A stretch of DNA of 6,519 nt from Bacillota bacterium. Lineage in GTDB: Bacteria; Bacillota; Clostridia; Lachnospirales; Lachnospiraceae. Below the pieces are notes generated by a model. It made no database searches. It saw only the letters and a program-made list of their open reading frames with translations, and was not told the DNA's origin. Position 1 is the first letter of the stretch, and each line of letters opens with the position of its first letter. The stretch lies in contig JAEZHX010000253.1 in NCBI GenBank assembly GCA_023436765.1, positions 1 to 6,519 on the forward strand, written 5' to 3'. This document shows, piece after piece, positions 1-6,061 of this stretch. The translations under genes were made by a program, and so were the position numbers.

Positions 1-1933
1 GCTGATCGATCTTTTGGTTCAGTTCATCAATCGGGATTCCCATCGGGTTAATTCCCTCTTTAATCAGCCTTACCGCAACCGCAGGATGAAGCTTCTGCAT
101 CAGGGTATTAACCTCAAGATCGTAAGCCTTCACCCGCTCCAGATTCTCCTGAGTGATTTCCATACGGTTATATCCCAGAATCCTGATTGCCCTCTGGTTA
201 TAAACCGTATTCTCAAGGCCCATTTCGGAAAGTAACGAACCGGAGTTTTTAAATGCCTTCTGTATGGAATCTCCGTACTCCCTGTTCGGTTCCGTCAGGA
301 GGCTCTCATAAGCATCCTTCGCTTTCATTAGCTGCTCGGTAAGCTTACTTCCTTCTGTGACAAGCCCCGGTATCGTCATGAGCTTACGGGAGGCTAGGGT
401 TGTTCCAAGCACATAACTGGGAACTGTCTTCAGCTGTTCCATCCCCCTGGTTGTTTCCCGTAACAGATTGATCTGATCGACATCTGCCTCCAGATCAGCC
501 TCGGTAAACAAACGGCGGTAATAGCTATCTTCCAATTGCCTCAGTTCCTCAACAACTCTCCCAAGGCCTTGTGTCTCTATATGAAATCCCTTACGCTCCA
601 ACGCTCCTGCCGCCTCAGTTGTCATCTTAAGGCGGATTTCCTCCAGAAGTCTCCTTGCTCTTACAGTCTCCAGCTGCTGTTTCTCGGTTAATTCCTCACT
701 TTGAACTTCCTTCAGATATTCTTCGCGATACTTCTTATCTGTCAGAAGCTTGATGTTTATCTCTTTCTCCGTTCTGACAGCATCCCTGATTTCCTTCTCA
801 CTTACGGCAGTAAGCTTTTCAGTTAGCTTCTGTGTTCTATCCTTAAGCCCTGGTATCACGATAGCATCCTTTGGTGCTATCCCTTCTCCCATCTCCTTCA
901 GGATCTGGTCCAGCACTTCGGACTGGTCTGTGAATTCCTCCTGTCCGGTTAGCCTGTCGTAGTAGATGAAATTTTCCTTCGTCAGTGGAAGACCGTTCTC
1001 CACCAGCCATCTGGCCCGATTCAGGTTCTCAGTGTTTACCTCGTAGCCTGCCGCACGGATTACCTCTTCCACCTGTGGCCTAAGCTTCGTCCAGGTTTCC
1101 TCTGATAACTGGCTTTCCTTACCGGAGGTCTCTTTACTGTATTTTGCTTTATACAGATTTTCCAGGCTCGGTGGCAACTCCATCCGTATTAGGTGCTTCA
1201 TGGCTGCCTCATCCAATTCACCGATGGAGGAGCTGATATCTAAAGCGGACATCACTTTACGGACTGTATCTGCTTCTGCCGGAAGATTTGCATCCTTCAG
1301 CTTCTGCTCTATCTCCCTGGCGGTAAAGGAGTTTTTATTCTCTCTGCCTCCCGGTTGGTGATATCCTGCCGCGCCCTCTTCATGGAAAGAGTGCAATCTG
1401 GTGATTGCCGCCTCCAAGCCGGAGACGGTAAAGTCTTCGACGGAGAAGCCCTCTTCTTCCAGAACCTTAAAATCCTTCTCCGTCATTCTGGATAAAAGAT
1501 TGTCTATTTTTTTCATAGTAGTCCTGTGCTCTTCTTCCCGTTCTGTCTGCTTTCCTTCCTGCTCCTTTCTGGACAGGAAAACATCCCGGTCAGTATTCAG
1601 CCTGACGATTGCCTCTGCTGCTTTTCCGTTTTTAATGGACTTATGGTCGGCAGCGGAGAGTTCGATCTGGCTGTCAGTGACGCTTAATACCTCAAAAAGG
1701 ATGGTGTCACCTACGGATAACCCCTGAAACATTCCTGCCGGTGCCGTTATCTCATAGCCCTGTAGGCTTATCGTAATTCCATCAGAGACAGAGGAAACCA
1801 GGCCTCGGACCTTCTGTCCCTTCTCAAAGCCGGACAAACCCCGATTATCGTTTTTTGCATTTATACTTTCCCTTCCTGAGAAAATTTCCTTTATCTGATA
1901 AAACAGCTTATTCTGATTCACTCTATGCTCCAT
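1..1933 (-). CDS. DUF6240-like flagellum-associated protein, FliK-like N-terminus (3' end outside window)
   Basis: The reading frame is open for 644 codons from ATG at 1933 to the left edge, so the C-terminus is missing. The start is supported by an in-frame TGA three codons upstream (1942-1940) and a GGTGA ribosome binding site six bases before the ATG. Residues about 36-95 form a beta-rich module (GQKVRGLVSSVSDG ... GLSVGDTILFEVLSV ... IELSA) resembling the N-terminal part of clostridial FliK-type hook-length proteins. The rest is charged and mostly helical, with recurring short units of the form 'G-x-x-(I/V/L)-T-x-E-N-(L/F)' near residues 290-320 and 585-600. The segment at about 560-644 (GDSIQKAF, NQRAIRILGYN, ITQENLERVKAYD, IKEGINP, PIDEL) matches my memory of DUF6240 proteins, which occur in motile Lachnospiraceae near flagellar genes. 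There is no signal peptide or membrane segment, so it is probably cytoplasmic or an export substrate. Its molecular function is unknown. A sigma-28-like promoter upstream supports a motility role. The family name is recognition only. Confidence 0.7.
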   Translation of the reverse strand, partial: MEHRVNQNKLFYQIKEIFSGRESINAKNDNRGLSGFEKGQKVRGLVSSVSDGITISLQGYEITAPAGMFQGLSVGDTILFEVLSVTDSQIELSAADHKSIKNGKAAEAIVRLNTDRDVFLSRKEQEGKQTEREEEHRTTMKKIDNLLSRMTEKDFKVLEEEGFSVEDFTVSGLEAAITRLHSFHEEGAAGYHQPGGRENKNSFTAREIEQKLKDANLPAEADTVRKVMSALDISSSIGELDEAAMKHLIRMELPPSLENLYKAKYSKETSGKESQLSEETWTKLRPQVEEVIRAAGYEVNTENLNRARWLVENGLPLTKENFIYYDRLTGQEEFTDQSEVLDQILKEMGEGIAPKDAIVIPGLKDRTQKLTEKLTAVSEKEIRDAVRTEKEINIKLLTDKKYREEYLKEVQSEELTEKQQLETVRARRLLEEIRLKMTTEAAGALERKGFHIETQGLGRVVEELRQLEDSYYRRLFTEADLEADVDQINLLRETTRGMEQLKTVPSYVLGTTLASRKLMTIPGLVTEGSKLTEQLMKAKDAYESLLTEPNREYGDSIQKAFKNSGSLLSEMGLENTVYNQRAIRILGYNRMEITQENLERVKAYDLEVNTLMQKLHPAVAVRLIKEGINPMGIPIDELNQKIDQ

Positions 1934-2013
1934 TTTCTTTCACCAAGCTTTCTGTTCCTTTTCTAAAATTTAGCGAAATATATCTTGATATATCTGATAT
2001 AATAATTCTAAAT

Positions 2014-2029
2014 GTGACTATTCAGTCAC
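2014..2029. repeat. Short perfect inverted repeat in the flagellar-gene leader
   Basis: GTGACT-ATTC-AGTCAC is a 6-bp perfect dyad with a 4-base centre. It lies inside the predicted leader of the minus-strand gene, about 80 bases before its ATG and about 70 bases after the inferred transcription start. No T-run follows on either strand, so it is not a terminator. It could be an operator or a small leader hairpin. Confidence 0.4.
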
Positions 2030-2102
2030 TGCGGATCTTACGAACAGTGCATTTATGCGCTTCACTACAAATAGTTACCTCTGTATATACATTACTGGTA
2101 AT

Positions 2103-2129
2103 ATTTCGGCCGAATCGGCAGAAAACTTA
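2103..2129 (-). promoter_or_regulatory. sigma-28 / SigD-like flagellar promoter for the DUF6240-like gene
   Basis: Read on the minus strand, TAAG (2129-2126), exactly 15 bases, then GCCGAAAT (2110-2103). The Bacillus/clostridial SigD consensus is TAAA-N15-GCCGATAT, so 3 of 4 and 7 of 8 positions match at the ideal spacing. Transcription would start near 2096 and give a leader of about 160 bases before the ATG at 1933. The match is visible directly in the sequence. Its use by SigD is inferred, and it fits a flagellum-associated product. Confidence 0.6.
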
Positions 2130-2281
2130 AGCCGCCTTCAGAGATCGTGTCTGGTATATCCTGCCTTGATTTATTAAGCTGGCATACACTAGAAACCGAC
2201 CAGCTGAAAAATACAGGCTGTATCGCTTCTTATCTCGTCGCTTTTTGAATATACATAAAACAACAAAAATAAGATTACCGA

Positions 2282-2309
2282 TTGAAAATACAACAATTTG
2301 CTATATAAA
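2282..2309 (+). promoter_or_regulatory. Sigma-A-like promoter of the DUF885 lipoprotein gene
   Basis: TTGAAA (2282-2287), a 16-base spacer, then TATAAA (2304-2309); each hexamer matches the vegetative consensus at 5 of 6 positions. A TG at 2299-2300 also makes an extended -10 with the overlapping TATATA (2302-2307). Transcription would start near 2316, giving a leader of about 22 bases that just contains the GGAGG site. This placement argues against any start codon further upstream. Confidence 0.55.
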
Positions 2310-2328
2310 AGACGTTAAATCATTCATG

Positions 2329-2333
2329 GAGGT
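2329..2333 (+). promoter_or_regulatory. Ribosome binding site fixing the lipoprotein start
   Basis: GGAGG ends four bases before the ATG at 2338. The open frame extends upstream to a TTG at 2245, but that codon has no such site and would put 31 polar residues ahead of the signal peptide. The ATG at 2338 is therefore preferred. Confidence 0.8.
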
Positions 2334-2337
2334 TTCT

Positions 2338-4110
2338 ATGTATAAAAACAAACTCAGATATTTACTATTCCTATTCCTTTTCTTATGCGTAATTACTCTG
2401 GGAATTAGCTGTGATAAGAAAGAAAGTCCCCAAGAGGTACAAACTCGTTTTGATGATTTTATGAATGATATCTTTATTCATGAGGTTCAGGCGGATACCC
2501 TTACCCTGAACTATTCCCTAGCCGTTCCAGAAGAATACGGGATCGAAAAACCTAACATTACGCTCGGTGAGTTTACAACAGAAGAGATGAAGGAACAGAT
2601 TTCTCTTACGGAAAACTACCTGAAAAGACTTTCCGGCTTTCATTATAATCAGCTGACTAAGGATCAGCAGCTTACATATGATATCCTTAAGAATTACCTG
2701 GAAATGGCTCTTGTGAATGGAGATTATCTATATTATACGGAGTGTCTTGGGCCCACTACAGGTATCCAGGCCCAACTCCCCATCCTGCTAGCAGAATATA
2801 ATTTCTATACCCGTGAAGATATTGATGACTATATTGCCCTTCTTCCCTGTGTATACAGTTATTTTAAAGATATAGCAGCTTTTGAACGGGAGAAATCCGA
2901 ACGGGGCTTATTTATGAGGGATGAGGTGGCTGAAAGTATCATCGAACAATGCAAATCCTTTATTGAGAATCCAAAAGAGAATTTCCTGATTGAATATTTT
3001 AATGAGAAAATTAATGCTTATGAGGGTCTGTCAAAGGCAGATATCGCTTCCTATAAGGCACAAAATATAAAGGCAATAGCAGAATCTGTCATCCCCGCCT
3101 ATCAGCTCTTGATAGATACGTTAACAGAGCTGAAAGGAACCGGTGTTAATGACGCCGGGCTATATTATTATCCCGACGGACAGTCCTATTACGCATATTT
3201 GGCGAAAGCCAAAACCGGTTCCGGTAAAACTATGGAGGAATTGGCGGATCTGCTTGATAAGGCCATTGGGGATGAAATCCTTGAAATCACCCGGATATCC
3301 CTGGCTCATCCGGACATTCTGGAACGCTACCTGGATTTTACCTCATTTCCCCTTACGGAGCCGGAGGACATTCTTGAAGACCTGAAAAAGGATATCACTG
3401 AGGATTTCCCTGAACCCGTTGAGGTCAACTGTGAAATAAAATATGTGGATGAGTCCCTTTCGGAATATCTGAGCCCTGCCATGTATCTGGTACCGGCGAT
3501 TGATGATTATATCGACAATAATATCTACATTAACGGAGACGACGAAGAGACCTTATCCAGAATCTATACCACGGTTGCCCATGAAGGATATCCCGGACAC
3601 TTGTACCAGTGTGTCTATTTCCGCGACAAAAATCCCGCTCCGGTTCGCAGCATCATGAATTTCGTGGGCTATGATGAAGGCTGGGCTACCTATGTGGAAC
3701 ACTATTCCTATTCTCTGGCCGGTATTGATAAAACAATGGCCGATTTCCTTGAGTCTAACAGTGCTGTTATGCTGTTCATGTACGCAAGGGCTGATATCGG
3801 AATCCATTATGAGGGCTGGAGTGAGAAGAAGGCGATCGCATATATTAACAGCATCGTCGGTGACCCGGATAAGTCCACCTCTCAGCTGATCTATGATACC
3901 CTTCTGGAGGAGCCTGCTATTTATCTGCCTTATGCCATAGGTTTCCTGGAAATAAAAGGACTTAGGCAAACAGCAGAGAATAAACTTGGAGCTGCTTTTG
4001 ATGCCAAGGATTTTCATCGTTTTCTTCTGGATATCGGCCCCGCGCAATTTAGTGTTATAGAGGGGTATTTTAACGAATGGCTGCAGCAGACAAAAAGTAT
4101 AACCAATTAA
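2338..4110 (+). CDS. DUF885-family lipoprotein, putative zinc metallohydrolase
   Basis: The product is 590 residues. Residues 1-25 are a lipoprotein signal peptide: a basic start (MYKNKLR), a hydrophobic core rich in Leu and Phe, and a slightly loose lipobox GISC with Cys25 as the predicted lipidated residue. The mature protein should be anchored on the outer face of the membrane. The motif HEGYPGH (His415, Glu416, His421) followed by DEGWATYVEH (Glu447) is the signature of the DUF885 family (PF05960), arranged like the zinc ligands and catalytic Glu of a gluzincin-type metallopeptidase. The C-terminal stretch YAIGFLEIKGLR ... FHRFLLDIGP is also typical. Length is normal for the family. Zinc binding and peptidase activity are inferred; the substrate is unknown, probably short peptides outside the cell. 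It has its own promoter and appears monocistronic, since pckA downstream also has its own. Confidence 0.88.
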   Translation: MYKNKLRYLLFLFLFLCVITLGISCDKKESPQEVQTRFDDFMNDIFIHEVQADTLTLNYSLAVPEEYGIEKPNITLGEFTTEEMKEQISLTENYLKRLSGFHYNQLTKDQQLTYDILKNYLEMALVNGDYLYYTECLGPTTGIQAQLPILLAEYNFYTREDIDDYIALLPCVYSYFKDIAAFEREKSERGLFMRDEVAESIIEQCKSFIENPKENFLIEYFNEKINAYEGLSKADIASYKAQNIKAIAESVIPAYQLLIDTLTELKGTGVNDAGLYYYPDGQSYYAYLAKAKTGSGKTMEELADLLDKAIGDEILEITRISLAHPDILERYLDFTSFPLTEPEDILEDLKKDITEDFPEPVEVNCEIKYVDESLSEYLSPAMYLVPAIDDYIDNNIYINGDDEETLSRIYTTVAHEGYPGHLYQCVYFRDKNPAPVRSIMNFVGYDEGWATYVEHYSYSLAGIDKTMADFLESNSAVMLFMYARADIGIHYEGWSEKKAIAYINSIVGDPDKSTSQLIYDTLLEEPAIYLPYAIGFLEIKGLRQTAENKLGAAFDAKDFHRFLLDIGPAQFSVIEGYFNEWLQQTKSITN

Positions 4111-4119
4111 CAGTTTTGG

Positions 4120-4139
4120 AAAAATCCTATGGACTTTTT
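4120..4139 (+). terminator. Weak candidate terminator after the lipoprotein gene
   Basis: AAAAATCC-TAT-GGACTTTTT can fold into a short hairpin with one bulged C, its T-run forming the 3' arm. It starts ten bases after the stop codon and ends next to the -35 box of pckA. The GC part is only three pairs, so read-through into pckA is possible. Confidence 0.25.
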
Positions 4140-4140
4140 G

Positions 4141-4169
4141 TTGACATTTACAGAAAGCAGTTTTATACT
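4141..4169 (+). promoter_or_regulatory. Strong sigma-A-type promoter of pckA
   Basis: A perfect -35 TTGACA (4141-4146), a 17-base spacer and a -10 TATACT (4164-4169, 5 of 6) give a near-consensus vegetative promoter. Transcription would begin near 4176, leaving a leader of about 90 bases before the pckA ATG. This fits an abundantly expressed central-metabolism gene. Confidence 0.75.
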
Positions 4170-4233
4170 TAATATGGCGGACAATTGTTTTATATATAAC
4201 ACTGGTTCCGTTAATTTTCTGTATTTACAGAAA
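4146..4233 (+). repeat. 11-base direct repeat pair in the pckA promoter region
   Basis: ATTTACAGAAA occurs at 4146-4156, inside the -35/-10 spacer, and again at 4223-4233 in the leader, 77 bases apart. GACAATT is likewise repeated at 4180-4186 and 4240-4246. The repeats are exact; their function, if any, is unknown. Confidence 0.45.
4185..4202. promoter_or_regulatory. Rex-like dyad operator candidate
   Basis: TTGTTTTATATATAACAC is compared with the clostridial Rex operator pattern TTGTTAANNNNTTAACAA: 10 of 14 specified positions agree, and 7 of 9 base pairs across the centre are symmetric. It lies just downstream of the predicted pckA start site, where a bound repressor could block transcription. 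The overlapping ACAATTGT (4181-4188) is a separate perfect palindrome. Rex senses the NADH/NAD+ ratio; its action here is inference only. Confidence 0.3.
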
Positions 4234-4267
4234 TGTTCCGACAATTAAGAAAATAGGAGGATATTCC

Positions 4268-5938
4268 ATGTCAACAAAAGCGTACTATAAGCATGACGAA
4301 ATTGGTGCAAACAAACCCGGGTTTGCCAAGACACGTTCTATTATCGAGGCTGCCTTCTATGGAAATAATGTGGTCAAGGTGAATACACTGAAGGAAGCTT
4401 ATGAGCTTGCTAAAAATTCACCGGGTACTGTTGTGACCGATATGCCCGTTTATCGAGGCGAAGATTTCGGTCTGGAACCCGATGCTAAAGTGTTATTATT
4501 CAATGACGGTTCCATTACAGGTCGTTATGCAGCAGCAAGAAGAATAGCCGGTCAGCCCGGTGTTAACTGCGAGAGGTTAGATAAGCTCGTAATGGATGCG
4601 ATCTATGACACCAGATGGAAGAATATGTACCACGTTGAAGTTTTCATCGGTCTGGATCCTGATTTCATGGTAAAGGCTCATCTGCTTATTCCTGAAGGAG
4701 AAGAAAACTTAGTATATAACTGGATGCTGAACTTCCAGTATATGTCCGATAACTACATAAAGATGTATAAGAACTCTAAGCCGATCGGCAACGAGCCCGA
4801 TGTCTATATTTTCTCTGATCCACAGTGGGTTGGAACTAATCAGACTGACATCAGCGATCCTAAGTGCTTATGCTATTTTAATACTGATACCAACTGTGCT
4901 GCTATCTTAGGTATGAGATATTTCGGCGAACATAAGAAGGGTACCTTAACCCTTGCTTGGGCCATTGCGAATCGTAACGGCTATGCCTCCTGCCATGGCG
5001 GACAGAAGAGATATAACCTTCCCGACGGCAAGAAGTATGTTGCTTCCGTATTCGGTCTTTCCGGATCCGGTAAATCAACAATTACCCATGCAAAGCATGG
5101 TGGTAAATATGATGTAACCGTGCTCCATGATGATGCTTTCATTATTAATACTGATACCGGTTCCTCGATCGCTCTTGAGCCCACCTATTATGATAAGACA
5201 CAGGATTACCCTACCTATTGTGATGATAATAAATTCCTTCTTACCGTGCAGAACTGTTCCGCAACCATGGATGAGGATGGTAAGGTAATGATCGTTACTG
5301 AGGATATCCGTAATGGTAACGGCCGTGCAGTAAAATCCAAATTATGGTCCACGAACCGTGTGGATAAGATTCCTGAGCCAGTTGATGCAATCTTCTGGAT
5401 CATGAAGGATCCTACACTTCCTCCGATTATTAAGATAAAGGATGGCGTACTGGCTTCAGTTATGGGTGCTACACTTGCAACTAAGAGAACCACGGCTGAG
5501 CGCCTTGCACCTGGCGTTGACCCGAATGCATTAGTAGTAGAAACATATGCAAACCCGTTCCGTACCTATCCTTTGATCAATGACTATGAGAAATTTAAGA
5601 AACTCATAAATGAGAGAAATGTGGATTGTTATGTTATCAATACCGGTGATTTTATGGGTAAAAAGGTAAAACCTTCCGATACCCTTGGCATTCTGGAATC
5701 CATCGTAGAAGGCAAAGCTGTATTCAAGCCTTGGGGTCCTTTCTCTGATATCGAAATTCTTGAGTGGGAAGGCTTCGTTCCTGACTTAAATGATAAGGAA
5801 TACAAGGATGCATTCACAGCACGAATGGTTGAGAGAATGAAGTTCGTAGAATCCAGAGACACCGAAAACGGCGGCTATGATAAGTTACCTGCGGAAGCTG
5901 CTGCCGCATTAAAGAAGGTAGTTGAAATATTAGCATAA
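4268..5938 (+). CDS. pckA: ATP-dependent phosphoenolpyruvate carboxykinase
   Basis: The product is 556 residues, slightly longer than the roughly 540-residue E. coli enzyme. It interconverts oxaloacetate + ATP with PEP + CO2 + ADP in the cytoplasm (EC 4.1.1.49). In fermenting anaerobes it often runs towards oxaloacetate, conserving ATP. Visible active-site elements, aligned by eye to E. coli numbering: Arg86 (R65), Tyr218 (Y207), Lys223-Lys224 (K212-K213), His243 (H232), P-loop GLSGSGKST at 263-271 with Lys269 (K254), Asp288-Asp289 (D268-D269) and Arg353 (R333). All key residues are present. Two motifs are non-canonical: GRYAAARRI in place of GRSPKDK, and HDDAF in place of GDDEH, so this is a divergent branch of the family. 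An AGGAGG site (4255-4260) lies seven bases before the ATG. Codons such as CGT and GGT look more like those of a highly expressed gene than in the left-hand gene. It is monocistronic, between a strong promoter and a strong terminator. Confidence 0.93.
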   Translation: MSTKAYYKHDEIGANKPGFAKTRSIIEAAFYGNNVVKVNTLKEAYELAKNSPGTVVTDMPVYRGEDFGLEPDAKVLLFNDGSITGRYAAARRIAGQPGVNCERLDKLVMDAIYDTRWKNMYHVEVFIGLDPDFMVKAHLLIPEGEENLVYNWMLNFQYMSDNYIKMYKNSKPIGNEPDVYIFSDPQWVGTNQTDISDPKCLCYFNTDTNCAAILGMRYFGEHKKGTLTLAWAIANRNGYASCHGGQKRYNLPDGKKYVASVFGLSGSGKSTITHAKHGGKYDVTVLHDDAFIINTDTGSSIALEPTYYDKTQDYPTYCDDNKFLLTVQNCSATMDEDGKVMIVTEDIRNGNGRAVKSKLWSTNRVDKIPEPVDAIFWIMKDPTLPPIIKIKDGVLASVMGATLATKRTTAERLAPGVDPNALVVETYANPFRTYPLINDYEKFKKLINERNVDCYVINTGDFMGKKVKPSDTLGILESIVEGKAVFKPWGPFSDIEILEWEGFVPDLNDKEYKDAFTARMVERMKFVESRDTENGGYDKLPAEAAAALKKVVEILA

Positions 5939-5972
5939 ATTAATTGTATTTGATATTGCATATCATAATTTA

Positions 5973-6003
5973 GGGGCTGTTTCATAAGAAACAGCTCCTT
6001 TTT
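5973..6003 (+). terminator. Intrinsic terminator of pckA
   Basis: GGGGCTGTTTC (5973-5983), an ATAA loop, then GAAACAGCTCC (5988-5998) form an 11-bp stem with a single G-U wobble, followed directly by TTTTT (5999-6003). It starts 34 bases after the pckA stop. On the opposite strand the hairpin is not followed by a T-run, so it should work mainly for pckA. Confidence 0.92.
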
Positions 6004-6029
6004 CGTGTTACCGCATATGTCATTGAAGT

Positions 6030-6046
6030 GAGCGTCTATTACGCCC
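6030..6046 (-). other. Weak hairpin downstream of the acetyltransferase gene
   Basis: On the minus strand GGGCGT-AATAG-ACGCTC can form a 6-bp stem with one G-U pair, 15 bases after the acetyltransferase stop. No T-run follows, so it may be an RNA 3' end structure but is not a convincing intrinsic terminator. Confidence 0.2.
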
Positions 6047-6061
6047 TTCCATCTTCGATAT

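Larger units (their letters stand above)
1934..2337. other. Divergent intergenic region
   Basis: This is the roughly 400-base gap between two divergent genes. It holds the minus-strand sigma-28-like promoter (2103-2129), the plus-strand sigma-A-like promoter (2282-2309), an AT-rich stretch at about 1960-2012, and two inverted repeats: GTGACT/AGTCAC (2014-2029) and AGCTGG/CCAGCT (2177-2182 and 2200-2205, with a 17-base loop). Open frames across it have no ribosome binding site or recognisable product, so I call no gene here. Confidence 0.6.

Noticed and set aside
1979..2003. AT-rich TTGATA ... TATAAT words as a plus-strand promoter
   Set aside because: The two words are only seven bases apart, and no acceptable -35 lies 16-18 bases before the TATAAT. 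No gene begins at a suitable distance either.
750..2130. Several plus-strand open frames opposite the left gene and in the intergenic region
   Set aside because: They are antisense to a continuous 644-codon minus-strand frame or lie in the regulatory gap. They have low-complexity Ser/Phe-rich translations and no ribosome binding sites.
2177..2205. AGCTGG/CCAGCT inverted repeat as a terminator or riboswitch
   Set aside because: There is no T-run, the loop is 17 bases, and no conserved riboswitch core is visible. It also lies upstream of the likely transcription start of the lipoprotein gene.
2245..2337. N-terminal extension of the lipoprotein gene from a TTG codon
   Set aside because: There is no ribosome binding site at the TTG. 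The extension would bury the signal peptide 31 residues in, and the likely promoter at 2282-2309 lies downstream of the TTG.
3553..4047. 164-codon minus-strand frame inside the lipoprotein gene
   Set aside because: It lies fully opposite the conserved HEGYPGH-containing coding region, has no ribosome binding site and matches no recognisable family.
4176..4267. pckA leader as a riboswitch
   Set aside because: The leader is only about 90 bases, AT-rich, and lacks a recognisable aptamer or terminator/antiterminator pair. DNA-level operators explain its symmetry better.
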